Assembly: GCF_030182585.1 (NCBI RefSeq)
Contig: NZ_JARXOW010000003.1
Coordinates: 115,617 to 179,616 of the forward strand
Source: Pedobacter faecalis
GTDB lineage: Bacteria; Bacteroidota; Bacteroidia; Sphingobacteriales; Sphingobacteriaceae
Length of the DNA: 64,000 nt
Direction of reading: 5' to 3'
Shown: positions 53,412 through 62,930 of the stretch, in pieces
How the letters are laid out: each line of letters opens with the position of its first letter
How positions within the stretch are numbered: position 1 is the first letter of the stretch
Program-made: the position numbers and the translations under genes
The notes under the pieces: generated by a model
Database searches by the model: none
The model's input: the letters and a program-made list of their open reading frames with translations, nothing else
Told to the model about the DNA's origin: nothing

Positions 53412-54479
53412 ATGGATATTCTATCTAATCTTATTGAACTTCTTAAACGTCGGAGCCGCGTTGCTGTTCCAGGACTCGGAACATTTGATAAGCACAGGAT
53501 ACCAGGCAGATACGACGCAGGCAATCACACTTTTGTTTCTCCCAGTCTGCAATTTACGTTCGATCACAGCGTGGCGGAAGACGATGATCTATCATCATAT
53601 GTTGCCGAATATCATGAGATCGCAGGGGAAACTGCGGAATTTTATGTCAGCAAGTTTGTCAAAGACATTCTGGAAAAATTAAAGGGTGGTGACAGTGTTA
53701 AAATGCACGAGCTCGGATCGCTGCATGTGGTGGAGGACAAAATAGTTTTAAGTCCATCCGAAGATTCAGGTAAACATTTTTTCGGCTTGCCGTCAATCGG
53801 CGACGGCACTACAAAACCTTCGGCCGAAAAATCCGATGAGCATGAATTAACGGTAGTTGACCCCCCGACACACAGCCTGATAGAAACACCAGAACAATTT
53901 TGGAACTTCAAAACGGAGACTGAAACGGTAGTTGCGCCGGAACCCGCCACTGAAGAACATCATTCAAAGAACAACCCAGGATTTAAGTTGCTGGCAATAA
54001 TGGCAGCTGTAGTTGCCGTAGTTGCGGCAACATACCTTCTTTTCGGCGATCAAATCCTATCGGTCGCCGGCAAAGCTGGACAAAAGCGCGACAAAGCTGA
54101 CTCAAAGAAAGCAGCTCCCGCAAGCATACCCCACAGACCTGACAGTTTGAAAAGTACGGTTGCAATCGCTTCTTCGGGAGATAGTTTGAAAAAAGACTCC
54201 GTCATTTCAGCTCAGATTGAAATGCGTTCAGATACAACATGGGAAGTAATAGGCGCTTCCGTCATAAACCAAAAGGAAGCCGACCGGTTTATAGCTCAAA
54301 TGAAGAAAATCGGAATAGCGGCGAAAGTAATTCCTACGGCGCCCGGAAAACGTAGAATTAAAATTAGCGTAGCCACGTTTGGCGATGAACAAAGCGCGAG
54401 GGCGGGTCGAAAAGAACTGGTGTTGAAGTTAAAGAACCCAGAATTATATATTCATCAAAACAGACAAACACACAAATAA
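53412..54479 (+). CDS. HU-CCDC81 and SPOR domain inner membrane protein
   Basis: The 355-residue protein has two tandem bacterial HU-CCDC81 domains in the cytoplasm (about 1-60 with RRSRVAVPGLGTFDKHRIPG, and 70-125 with LKGGDSVKMHELGSLHV), a linker, one membrane helix (about 193-212, LLAIMAAVVAVVAATYLLF), and a periplasmic C-terminal SPOR domain (about 275-350, TWEVIGASVINQKEADRFIAQ). SPOR domains bind denuded glycan strands of septal peptidoglycan, so it probably acts at division sites or new wall. It lies directly before the ExbB/ExbD/TonB-like genes. Confidence 0.88.
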   Translation: MDILSNLIELLKRRSRVAVPGLGTFDKHRIPGRYDAGNHTFVSPSLQFTFDHSVAEDDDLSSYVAEYHEIAGETAEFYVSKFVKDILEKLKGGDSVKMHELGSLHVVEDKIVLSPSEDSGKHFFGLPSIGDGTTKPSAEKSDEHELTVVDPPTHSLIETPEQFWNFKTETETVVAPEPATEEHHSKNNPGFKLLAIMAAVVAVVAATYLLFGDQILSVAGKAGQKRDKADSKKAAPASIPHRPDSLKSTVAIASSGDSLKKDSVISAQIEMRSDTTWEVIGASVINQKEADRFIAQMKKIGIAAKVIPTAPGKRRIKISVATFGDEQSARAGRKELVLKLKNPELYIHQNRQTHK

Positions 54480-54487
54480 AACAAAAT

Positions 54488-55198
54488 ATGTTCACATTAT
54501 TACAAGCAGCTACTGACACAGCGAACCAGATCATTGATACGGCCAATGCCTTAACACAAACTGTCGCAACACCGCCGGAAGAGCTGAGATTTATTGATTT
54601 ACTTTTTAAAGGCGGATGGGTTATGATCCCGCTTGCCGCTCTGGCGTTTCTTGGGTTAGTTATTTTCGTTGAACGTTATATTACAATAAGGAAGGCGTCG
54701 AGGATGGAGTCTAACCTTATGCTGCAGATCAAACAATACATACATGATGGCAGGCTGGAGAATGCCATTGCACTTTGCCGTAACAACAACTCTCCTCTTG
54801 CAAGGATGTTGGAAAAAGGATTAAAACGAATCGGAAGACCAATAAAGGATATAGAAGCTGCCATTGAGAACAACGGCAAACTTGAAGTCTCCAAGCTCGA
54901 AAAAAACATCAATATTTTAGGTATTATCGCAGGTATAGCACCTATGCTTGGATTCGTAGGAACGATTATTGGGGTAATTACTATCTTTCATGACGTTTCC
55001 ATCAAAGGCGCAATTGAAATAGGAACCATTTCAGGCGGATTATACACCAAGATGATCACATCAGCCACCGGGTTAATCATTGGTATCATCGCCTATGTAC
55101 TGTACCACATTCTAAATATGATGGTGGAGCGTATCATCCTCCGGATGGAGACCGATGCCATCGAATTTATTGATCTACTTGAGGAGCCTGGGAAATAA
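54488..55198 (+). CDS. MotA/TolQ/ExbB proton channel protein
   Basis: The 236-residue inner-membrane protein is the pentameric proton-channel scaffold of a Ton- or Tol-type motor. An N-terminal helix (about 40-62, GGWVMIPLAALAFLGLVIFVERY) and two later helices (about 140-165 with GIIAGIAPMLGFVGTIIGVITIF, and 185-215 with SATGLIIGIIAYVLYHIL) form the channel; the LGFVGTIIG and GLYTKMITSATGLIIGI motifs are diagnostic. It starts 8 nt after the SPOR gene and its stop overlaps the next ATG (TAATG). Confidence 0.94.
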   Translation: MFTLLQAATDTANQIIDTANALTQTVATPPEELRFIDLLFKGGWVMIPLAALAFLGLVIFVERYITIRKASRMESNLMLQIKQYIHDGRLENAIALCRNNNSPLARMLEKGLKRIGRPIKDIEAAIENNGKLEVSKLEKNINILGIIAGIAPMLGFVGTIIGVITIFHDVSIKGAIEIGTISGGLYTKMITSATGLIIGIIAYVLYHILNMMVERIILRMETDAIEFIDLLEEPGK

Positions 55199-55599
55199 TG
55201 AATCTACGTAAAAGAAATAAAGGGACTGTAGAGGTACACACTTCAGCATTAAATGACATCATGTTCTTTTTATTGCTGTTTTTTCTTCTTGCATCGGCTG
55301 TAGTTAACCCTGAAGTAGTGAAATTGCTGTTGCCTCGCTCTGAGTCGGGCCAACAATCTTCAGCGCAAAAAACCGTTACTGTTTCTATAGATGAAGATTT
55401 AAACTACTTCGTAGAAAAACAGCGTACCACTTTAGAAGATCTTCAGGCGAATATAGAGACATATCAGCGTGTATCTCCCGACCTTACCATAGTACTGTAC
55501 GTGGCGAGAGGTGTTTCTATAGAGAATACCATGCTCGTTTTTGATGTTGCCAACAAATTGAAACTCAAAGTAGTACTTGCTGTCGAACCGAAAAAATAA
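55198..55599 (+). CDS. ExbD/TolR-type biopolymer transport protein
   Basis: This 133-residue protein has one N-terminal membrane helix with the essential proton-binding Asp (about residue 20, LNDIMFFLLLFFLLASAVV) and a periplasmic ExbD/TolR domain. It is the partner of the ExbB-like protein. Both its start and its stop lie in TAATG overlaps, which imply translational coupling through the three-gene motor unit. Confidence 0.93.
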   Translation: MNLRKRNKGTVEVHTSALNDIMFFLLLFFLLASAVVNPEVVKLLLPRSESGQQSSAQKTVTVSIDEDLNYFVEKQRTTLEDLQANIETYQRVSPDLTIVLYVARGVSIENTMLVFDVANKLKLKVVLAVEPKK

Positions 55600-56411
55600 T
55601 GGCATACTATAAAGAAGAGAATAACTATCCTAAGGCCTTAGCCATATCTTCAGGAATAATGGCCGCCCTGCTCCTGTTGAGCATATTTATTGTTATAGGG
55701 AAATTTGAGCCTGTGGAAGCAGGTATGGGAGGGATTGTTGTGAATTACGGAACTTCTGTAGAGGGCATGGGGACGGACTATACCAGTATCGAGGAACCCT
55801 CGGCCGATCCGAATGCGAATCAAAAGGCTCCAGACAAAGTGGTGACGACCGAGCCAACGCCTCAGCAGCCTACTTCGGAAAATAGCGACAAAGAAATTGT
55901 AACCCAGAATACGGAAGAAGCCGTAAGTGTGAATACAAAAACCAATAGCAAAAGTTCCACGGTGTCTCCAACCACGGAGAAAAAGTCAGACGCTCCCGTG
56001 ATCAATCAAAATGCCCTTTATAAGGGAAAGGCCAACAAGGGAACCGGATCTGGCGACGGAACTGGCTCTACACCTGGTAATCAGGGCGACCGTGACGGCG
56101 ACCCGCTTTCCAACAACTATGGCGAAGGTGGATCTGGCTTTGGAGAGACTCCTATTGCATTAAGGAGATTTACAAACCTGGTCCTGCCGCGTGATGATGG
56201 ACAAAAAACCGGAAAAATTGCCGTGAGAATCCAGGTGAATAAGGCAGGTGTAGTGGTTGGCGCTGTTCCTGGTGTGAAAGGCACGACGTTAAACGACCGC
56301 GAACTATGGCAGAAATGTAAGGAAGCCGTCATGGGCGCACGATTGTCTGCCGCTGAAAATGCACCGGAGCTGCAAATAGGCGTAGTAGTATTCAATTTCA
56401 AGGTCAAATAA
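55599..56411 (+). CDS. TonB/TolA-like energy transducer
   Basis: The 270-residue protein has one N-terminal membrane helix (about 13-34, ALAISSGIMAALLLLSIFIVIG), a long low-complexity periplasmic spacer rich in T, S, P, N and G (about 60-185), and a small folded C-terminal domain (about 190-270, LVLPRDDGQKTGKIAVRIQVNKAG) like TonB C-terminal domains. It would transmit the proton-driven motion from ExbB/ExbD to the outer membrane. The usual proline-rich TonB spacer is replaced by Thr/Ser/Gly. folC follows 16 nt downstream. Confidence 0.88.
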   Translation: MAYYKEENNYPKALAISSGIMAALLLLSIFIVIGKFEPVEAGMGGIVVNYGTSVEGMGTDYTSIEEPSADPNANQKAPDKVVTTEPTPQQPTSENSDKEIVTQNTEEAVSVNTKTNSKSSTVSPTTEKKSDAPVINQNALYKGKANKGTGSGDGTGSTPGNQGDRDGDPLSNNYGEGGSGFGETPIALRRFTNLVLPRDDGQKTGKIAVRIQVNKAGVVVGAVPGVKGTTLNDRELWQKCKEAVMGARLSAAENAPELQIGVVVFNFKVK

Positions 56412-56427
56412 CAACACGTTTTTCGGC

Positions 56428-57708
56428 ATGGATTACGAACAGACGGTTGACTACTTATATAGTAAATTGCCTATGTTCACCAAGGTGGGTAGCATAGCGA
56501 TAAAGAAAGATCTCCACAACATTCGAAGCCTTTGCTCAAGGCTTAACAATCCTCAAAGTCGCTTTAAGAGCATCCACGTCGGTGGTACAAACGGCAAAGG
56601 CTCAACTTCTCATATGTTAGCCGCCATACTTCAAACGGCTGGTTATAAAACTGGCTTGTACACTTCCCCCCATCTTAAAGACTTCCGGGAAAGGATAAAA
56701 GTGGACGGCAAGATGATCGGAAAGCAATCCGTCACCAATTTTATCACCGAAAACAGGAGCTTTATTGAAACCATTGAACCGTCTTTTTTTGAAGTTACCG
56801 TTGCTATGGCCTTCTCCTACTTTGCGCAGGAGCAGGTAGATGTGGCCATCATAGAGGTCGGCCTGGGTGGGCGCCTTGACTCCACAAATATCATTATGCC
56901 CGAGTTATCCGTTATTACAAACATCAGTTTAGACCACACCAGCATTCTAGGGGATACATTAAAGGAAATAGCCTATGAGAAAGCTGGAATCATAAAACCT
57001 TGGATTCCTGCTGTAATTGGGGAATCACATCCTGAAACCGATGAGGTATTTGAGCGGAAAGCGAATGACGCCCATGCAGAACTACATTTTGCTGACAGGC
57101 ATATGCAGGTTGAGCGTGTTACAAAGGCGGCTGACTTTATGGATGTAGCTGTTGCCTATGCATCTTCCATGAAGGAACTGCGCCTCGACCTGACCGGCAG
57201 CTACCAGTTAAAAAACATCCTCACCGTCTTGCAATCAGTAGAGATCATGCGAACGAAAGGCTTTCAGATAAGCGATGAAGCCTTACATTATAGTCTACAG
57301 CATGTCAAAGAAATTACGGGCCTGCAAGGAAGGTGGCAGAAGTTAGGTGATCATCCCCTGATATTCTGCGATACGGGTCATAATGTAGCAGGGATAAGCG
57401 AAATCGTTACCAATATCAAGGCTTTATCTTACACCAACCTCCATATGGTGATCGGAATGGTGAAAGACAAAGATATCACTGGAGTGCTGAAACTGCTGCC
57501 CAAAGATGCCATCTATTATTTTTGTCATCCTCAACTTGAACGTGCTTTAGATTCAACCGAACTAGGAGCTATCGCCGAGCGCTACGGCCTTAATGGAGAA
57601 TCATATGGCAGCGTTCAGGACGCAGTAAGAGCAGCCAAAACAAACGCGCAAAAATCCGATCTCATCTTTATTGGGGGCAGCACCTTTGTAGTGGCAGAAG
57701 CACTATAA
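56428..57708 (+). CDS. folC: Folylpolyglutamate synthase/dihydrofolate synthase
   Basis: FolC adds glutamates to folates and makes dihydrofolate from dihydropteroate. The 426-residue protein is a Mur-ligase-type enzyme: the P-loop is VGGTNGKGSTSHMLAAIL (about 52-69), the YTSPHLKDFRERI segment and VGLGGRLDSTNII follow, then ITNISLDHTSILGDT with the catalytic His, and LQGRWQKLGDHPLIFCDTGHN. It follows the TonB-like gene with 16 nt and is probably in the same transcript, though its role is unrelated. Confidence 0.95.
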   Translation: MDYEQTVDYLYSKLPMFTKVGSIAIKKDLHNIRSLCSRLNNPQSRFKSIHVGGTNGKGSTSHMLAAILQTAGYKTGLYTSPHLKDFRERIKVDGKMIGKQSVTNFITENRSFIETIEPSFFEVTVAMAFSYFAQEQVDVAIIEVGLGGRLDSTNIIMPELSVITNISLDHTSILGDTLKEIAYEKAGIIKPWIPAVIGESHPETDEVFERKANDAHAELHFADRHMQVERVTKAADFMDVAVAYASSMKELRLDLTGSYQLKNILTVLQSVEIMRTKGFQISDEALHYSLQHVKEITGLQGRWQKLGDHPLIFCDTGHNVAGISEIVTNIKALSYTNLHMVIGMVKDKDITGVLKLLPKDAIYYFCHPQLERALDSTELGAIAERYGLNGESYGSVQDAVRAAKTNAQKSDLIFIGGSTFVVAEAL

Positions 57709-57749
57709 AATCTTTACATTAACCGCTTTCCTAGCTCAACTCCTCTTGT

Positions 57750-57757
57750 TAACTTTG
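57750..57757 (+). promoter_or_regulatory. TAnnTTTG promoter box before the PafA-type phosphatase
   Basis: TAACTTTG matches the -7 consensus, 18 nt before the ATG at 57776. No Pho-box-like direct repeat was noticed nearby. Confidence 0.5.
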
Positions 57758-57775
57758 GAACCTTAACACATAAGA

Positions 57776-59443
57776 ATGAAAAAAATCCATCTGTTTTTCC
57801 TTTTAGTTGTCCTGCTCTCTACCGATTTAGCGGCCCAGAAAAAAAACACTGCTGTAAACAGCAGGAATGGACCAGGAGTGACAAGGCCAAAACTCATAGT
57901 AGGCATGGTTGTAGACCAGATGCGATGGGACTTTCTATATCGATATTCCGAAAGGTATTCTAAAGGAGGAATTAAGCGGCTGTTGCGCCAGGGGTTTTCG
58001 GCCGAAAACACTTTCATACCGTACATACCTACCTATACAGCTTGCGGACATGCCAGCGTGTATACCGGATCGGTCCCGGCAATAAACGGAATTATAGGCA
58101 ATGACTGGTACGATCGCGATCTGAAACGAAATATTTACTGTGCCGAGGATACCAGCGTCAAGACAGTAGGGAGCAACACAAGAGCCGGACTCATGTCGCC
58201 AAAGAATATGCTGTCTACCAGCATTACCGATGAGCTCAAACTCGCCACGAATTTCAAAAGTAAAGTAATCGGCATCTCCCTGAAAGACCGGGGCTCCATC
58301 CTGCCTGCTGGCCATACCGCAGACGCGGCCTATTGGTTTGATGGTCAGACGGGCGACTGGATCAGCAGTACATACTATATGGAGCAGCTTCCCGCCTGGC
58401 TTCAGGAATACAATAGAAAAAAAACAGTAAACACCTATTTGGAGAAGAACTGGAACACATTATACCCCATAGAAACATATACGCAGAGTACTGAAGACGA
58501 TAAAAGCTATGAAGGGAAGTCGCGAGGTGAAGAAGCTGCCATATTCCCTCACCCCTACAAGCTATATGCAGGCAAAGACTTTGAAAAAATAAAAAGCATG
58601 CCTTATGGTAATACCATGACGCTCGAACTTGCCAAGCTTGCAATCAAAGAGGAAAGACTGGGAGAAAGCGGCGTGACTGATTTCCTGGCTGTTAGCTGCT
58701 CCGCTACAGACTATGTAGGCCATCAGTACGGGCCCAATTCCATTGAGATCGAAGATACCTATCTCAGGTTAGATCAGGACCTGGCGGAATTCTTCGATTT
58801 CCTGGATGCGAAATACGGCAAAGACAACTACCTCTTCTTCTTATCCGCCGACCACGGTGCGGCTCAGGCTCCGGGACTAGCGCTTGAAAAGCGACTCCCT
58901 GGCGGTACCTTTGGCGACGGGAATGTTATTAAAATCCTTAATAAGCTATTTGAGTCACGCTTCGGCATTAAAAAAGCCATACTAACCTCTACAAACAGCC
59001 AAATCCATTTTGATCACGAGGCGATTGAGCAAGCAAAAGCGGATTATGATGAAATTAAAAGACTGACTATCGCAGAATTCAGAAAACAGCCTGAAGTCGC
59101 AGATGCGGTCGACCTGAGCAAACTCGAGCAAACCACTTTAGTGGAGCCGATTAAGAAAGCCCTGACAAATGGATATAACGCCATTCGAAGTGGCGACATC
59201 TACGTTCTTCTCAAACCAGGATATCTGGCAGGATCGAAGACGGGGACCACCCACGGCAGTGGCTACCCTTACGACCATCACATTCCATGCGTATTTATGG
59301 GCTGGAATGTAAAACCTGGAAAAACCAACAAGACCTATCATATGACAGATATCGCGGCAACGCTTGCGGCAATGCTTCGCATCCAGATGCCAAGCGGATG
59401 CGTTGGTGAACCGATCACTGAATTGACACATCAATATCAATAG
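57776..59443 (+). CDS. pafA: PafA-type alkaline phosphatase
   Basis: The 555-residue exported protein (signal ending AAQ) is an alkaline phosphatase of the PafA branch, which releases phosphate from monoesters in the periplasm and is not inhibited by phosphate in flavobacterial examples. The catalytic residues can be placed: nucleophile Thr88 in TYTACGH, Asn109 in GNDWYD, and Lys170 and Arg172 in SLKDRG, with spacing very close to the characterised PafA from Elizabethkingia. Zinc ligands lie in VDQMRWDF, the LSADHGAAQAPG motif and the late YDHH. It may recycle phosphate from phosphorylated headgroups such as those freed by the phospholipase C in this window. Confidence 0.93.
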   Translation: MKKIHLFFLLVVLLSTDLAAQKKNTAVNSRNGPGVTRPKLIVGMVVDQMRWDFLYRYSERYSKGGIKRLLRQGFSAENTFIPYIPTYTACGHASVYTGSVPAINGIIGNDWYDRDLKRNIYCAEDTSVKTVGSNTRAGLMSPKNMLSTSITDELKLATNFKSKVIGISLKDRGSILPAGHTADAAYWFDGQTGDWISSTYYMEQLPAWLQEYNRKKTVNTYLEKNWNTLYPIETYTQSTEDDKSYEGKSRGEEAAIFPHPYKLYAGKDFEKIKSMPYGNTMTLELAKLAIKEERLGESGVTDFLAVSCSATDYVGHQYGPNSIEIEDTYLRLDQDLAEFFDFLDAKYGKDNYLFFLSADHGAAQAPGLALEKRLPGGTFGDGNVIKILNKLFESRFGIKKAILTSTNSQIHFDHEAIEQAKADYDEIKRLTIAEFRKQPEVADAVDLSKLEQTTLVEPIKKALTNGYNAIRSGDIYVLLKPGYLAGSKTGTTHGSGYPYDHHIPCVFMGWNVKPGKTNKTYHMTDIAATLAAMLRIQMPSGCVGEPITELTHQYQ

Positions 59444-59463
59444 ATGTAAAAATAAATGTGCTG

Positions 59464-59493
59464 AAGCCGCCTAACACCTTGGGCGGCTTTTTC
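59464..59493 (+). terminator. Intrinsic terminator after pafA
   Basis: AAGCCGCC (59464-59471) and GGCGGCTT (59482-59489) form an 8-bp stem with a 10-nt loop, followed by TTTTC. The icmF promoter box begins three bases beyond. Confidence 0.8.
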
Positions 59494-59495
59494 AT

Positions 59496-59503
59496 TACAT
59501 TTG
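59496..59503 (+). promoter_or_regulatory. TAnnTTTG promoter box before icmF
   Basis: TACATTTG lies between the pafA terminator and the icmF ATG, 19 nt upstream of it. The T-run of the terminator falls about 5-8 nt before it, so no separate -33 element is clear. Confidence 0.5.
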
Positions 59504-59522
59504 TTTAACCGAATATTACAAC

Positions 59523-62500
59523 ATGCAAAATACAGACATCTATTCTTCCGCACACAAAATACGTTTTGTAACTGCTGCTGCACTTTTTGACGGACACGAT
59601 GCTACCATAAACATTATCCGGCGGATATTGCAGTCCTCCGGTGCCGAGGTAATACATCTTGGCCATAACAGGTCGGCGGAAGAAGTTGTAAACTGTGCCA
59701 TACAGGAAGATGTCCAGGGCATAGCGGTCACGTCATATCAGGGCGGGCATCTTGAATACTTCAAATACATGTATGATCTTTTGAAAGAACGCGGCGCGAA
59801 TCATATCAAGATATTTGGAGGCGGCGGTGGCGTAATCTTACCAGCCGAAATAGATGAACTTAAAAGCTACGGAATAGCTCACATTTATTCCCCGGACGAT
59901 GGCCGGAAAATGGGACTTCAGGGAATGATCAACGATATGTTGCGGCAGACTGACTTTAAACCTGTCAATTTTGTGCCAGGTCGGGGTAGGCTCAACCTGA
60001 CTACCAAAAACACTCAACTTATTGCTTCTGCAATCAGTGCAGCGGAAACGGATGCCGAAAGATTTGCCGGGATCAGGCCCCGCATAGAGCAACCTGAAAA
60101 AAGCGTACCTGTTTTAGGCATCACAGGAACCGGCGGCGCAGGTAAGTCATCATTGATCGACGAACTGGTTCGGCGATTCTTGAACGCACTACCGGATAAA
60201 ACGCTGGCAATTATATCCGTAGACCCTTCCAAACGGAAAACCGGCGGTGCCCTGCTCGGAGATAGGATCCGGATGAATGCCATAAACCATCCGCGGGTCT
60301 ATATGCGCTCGCTGGCCACCAGGCAGGCCAATATTTCCCTGTCCCGGCATGTTCAAGAAACCATCGAGATCTGCAAATCTTCCGGCTTCGACCTAGTCAT
60401 TGTTGAAACGTCGGGAATCGGGCAGTCCGACACTGAAATCACAGATCACTGTGATGTGTCCCTTTACGTTATGACACCGGAATTCGGTGCCGCAAGTCAA
60501 CTTGAAAAAATAGACATGCTGGATTTCGCACATCTGGTTGCTATCAACAAATTCGATAAACGAGGCGCGGCCGATGCCCTCAGGGATGTAAAGAAACAAT
60601 ACCGGCGAAATCATAACCTGTTTGACGCGCCCGAAGAAGCTATCCCTGTATTCGCCACCATGGCGTCTCAGTTCAATGATACTGGTATGAACAAGCTGTT
60701 TCTTGAACTTATGCGACAGATACAGTTGCATACAGGGATTAGCTTCGGCATCATTGCAGATCAGACCCTGTCAGACTCGTCTGACAAAGCATATGTGATA
60801 CCACCCGAACGCGTTCGCTACCTCGCCGAGATCGTAGAAAGCAGTCAGTTGTACGACAAGTGGGTAGATGCGCAATGCATAACGGCCCAAAAACTTTATC
60901 AGCTCAATGGGGTTATCGAAAGCCTTCAAGCTGACACCATCACAGATCAAGCATCAAGTCAGTCAGCGGTAGAACTACTGAAACACCAATACCAGAACCT
61001 CGAAAAGGAGCTTGACGATTCATGCCAGCACATGCTTGAGGAATGGCCCAAACTTAAAGAAACGTATGCGGGGGATGTATTCACATACCGGGTGCGCGAC
61101 AAAGAAATCAGGCAGCCGCTTTTCTACGAATCCCTGTCAAAACTTCGCATCCCGAAAATATCCCTTCCGCGGCACTCCGACTGGGGAGACCTGCTTCGCT
61201 GGAGGTTGACAGAGAACCTACCTGGGGAATTTCCGTACGCTGCGGGCGTCTTTCCCTTAAAGCGGGAGGGAGAAGATCCTACGAGAATGTTTGCTGGAGA
61301 AGGTAGTCCTGAAAGAACCAACCGGCGATTTCACTATGTCGCGTCCGACCAGCCGGCCCATCGCCTTTCTACTGCGTTCGATTCCGTGACGCTTTATGGA
61401 GAAGACCCTCACGTAAGGCCCGACATACATGGAAAAATAGGAAACTCAGGAGTCAGTATCGCAACCCTGGATGACGCAAAGAAGCTCTACTCAGGCTTTG
61501 ATCTTTGCAATCCATCTACCTCCGTGTCCATGACCATTAATGGCCCCGCGCCCATCATGCTGGGATTTTTTCTCAATGCTGCCATCGATCAGCAGTGCGA
61601 AAAATACATTATTAAAAACGGCCAGACAGAAGACATAGAAGCGAAAATAGCATCCATTTTCGAGACCCGGGGAATAAAAAGACCGCATTATCACGGACCT
61701 TTACCTCACGGGAACGATGGTTTGGGCTTAATGCTTCTAGGGGTAACCGGAGATCAGGTACTCCCATCCGAAATCTATCAGAATATTAAAGCAGAAACGA
61801 TCAGAACAGTCAGGGGAACCATACAGGCAGATATTCTCAAGGAAGATCAGGCACAAAATACCTGCATATTCTCCACAGAGTTTGCGCTGCGAATGATGGG
61901 AGACGTGCAACAATATTTTATCTCAGAGAATGTACGCAATTTCTACTCCGTATCAATTTCCGGTTATCACATCGCTGAGGCAGGTGCTAACCCCATTTCT
62001 CAGCTTGCCTTCACGTTAAGTAACGGGTTCACTTACGTAGAATATTACTTAAGCCGGGGAATGCATATCGATGATTTTGCCCCCAATCTGTCCTTCTTTT
62101 TCTCGAATGGAATAGATCCGGAGTACTCCGTTATCGGGAGGGTGGCCAGACGGATCTGGGCTAAAGCCATAAAATTCAAATACCGCGGAAATTCCAGGTC
62201 GCAAAAGCTAAAATATCATATTCAAACCTCGGGACGGTCGCTCCATTCCCAGGAAATCGACTTCAATGATATCCGAACAACGCTCCAGGCACTGTATGCC
62301 ATTTATGACAACTGTAACTCGCTCCACACAAACGCTTACGATGAAGCAATAACCACACCCACGGAAGAATCTGTGAGACGGGCGATGGCCATACAGTTGA
62401 TTATCAATAAAGAACTAGGCCTGGCTAAAAACGAAAACCCGCTGCAGGGCGCTTTCATTATCGACGATCTGACCGACCTTGTAGAAGAAGCCGTGTTGAT

Positions 62501-62912
62501 GGAGTTTAAGCGAATCAACGACCGTGGCGGTGTTCTCGGAGCTATGGAGACCATGTATCAGCGAGGAAAAATCCAGGAAGAGAGCTTATACTATGAAACG
62601 CTGAAACACGACGGCAGTTACCCGCTCATCGGAGTAAACACCTTTATAAGCAAAAATGGCTCACCAACAACGATCCCTCAGGAAGTTATTCGGGCTACTC
62701 CTGAAGAGAAGGAACAACAGATAAAAAATCTAGCCTTGTTCCACGAAAGAAATGAAACTCATGTTGATCCGGCACTCGCAAAGCTGAGAAGCTCCGCGCT
62801 CAGCCAGGCGAATACATTCGATGTGCTGATGGAAACGACTAAGGTATGCTCCTTAGGTCAGATTGCAAATGCCTTATACGAAGTAGGTGGTCAGTACAGA
62901 AGAAATATGTAA
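59523..62912 (+). CDS. icmF: Fused isobutyryl-CoA mutase IcmF
   Basis: The 1129-residue protein is the natural fusion of a cobalamin-dependent acyl-CoA mutase with its G-protein chaperone. Order: an N-terminal B12-binding domain (about 14-150) with [14 protein letters not shown], His25 being the cobalt ligand and GGGGVI the nucleotide-loop region; a MeaB-like GTPase (about 190-430) with the P-loop [12 protein letters not shown] at 199-210 and NKFDKRGA; then the substrate-binding TIM barrel (about 560-1129) with [17 protein letters not shown] and [20 protein letters not shown]. This order and the FAGEG...RRFHY motif are diagnostic of IcmF, not methylmalonyl-CoA mutase. It interconverts isobutyryl-CoA and butyryl-CoA, possibly pivalyl-CoA and isovaleryl-CoA too. 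A stop-to-stop gap of 18 bp separates it from the convergent desaturase. Confidence 0.95.
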   Translation: MQNTDIYSSAHKIRFVTAAALFDGHDATINIIRRILQSSGAEVIHLGHNRSAEEVVNCAIQEDVQGIAVTSYQGGHLEYFKYMYDLLKERGANHIKIFGGGGGVILPAEIDELKSYGIAHIYSPDDGRKMGLQGMINDMLRQTDFKPVNFVPGRGRLNLTTKNTQLIASAISAAETDAERFAGIRPRIEQPEKSVPVLGITGTGGAGKSSLIDELVRRFLNALPDKTLAIISVDPSKRKTGGALLGDRIRMNAINHPRVYMRSLATRQANISLSRHVQETIEICKSSGFDLVIVETSGIGQSDTEITDHCDVSLYVMTPEFGAASQLEKIDMLDFAHLVAINKFDKRGAADALRDVKKQYRRNHNLFDAPEEAIPVFATMASQFNDTGMNKLFLELMRQIQLHTGISFGIIADQTLSDSSDKAYVIPPERVRYLAEIVESSQLYDKWVDAQCITAQKLYQLNGVIESLQADTITDQASSQSAVELLKHQYQNLEKELDDSCQHMLEEWPKLKETYAGDVFTYRVRDKEIRQPLFYESLSKLRIPKISLPRHSDWGDLLRWRLTENLPGEFPYAAGVFPLKREGEDPTRMFAGEGSPERTNRRFHYVASDQPAHRLSTAFDSVTLYGEDPHVRPDIHGKIGNSGVSIATLDDAKKLYSGFDLCNPSTSVSMTINGPAPIMLGFFLNAAIDQQCEKYIIKNGQTEDIEAKIASIFETRGIKRPHYHGPLPHGNDGLGLMLLGVTGDQVLPSEIYQNIKAETIRTVRGTIQADILKEDQAQNTCIFSTEFALRMMGDVQQYFISENVRNFYSVSISGYHIAEAGANPISQLAFTLSNGFTYVEYYLSRGMHIDDFAPNLSFFFSNGIDPEYSVIGRVARRIWAKAIKFKYRGNSRSQKLKYHIQTSGRSLHSQEIDFNDIRTTLQALYAIYDNCNSLHTNAYDEAITTPTEESVRRAMAIQLIINKELGLAKNENPLQGAFIIDDLTDLVEEAVLMEFKRINDRGGVLGAMETMYQRGKIQEESLYYETLKHDGSYPLIGVNTFISKNGSPTTIPQEVIRATPEEKEQQIKNLALFHERNETHVDPALAKLRSSALSQANTFDVLMETTKVCSLGQIANALYEVGGQYRRNM

Positions 62913-62930
62913 ACGCTATTGCCGTGCCTC

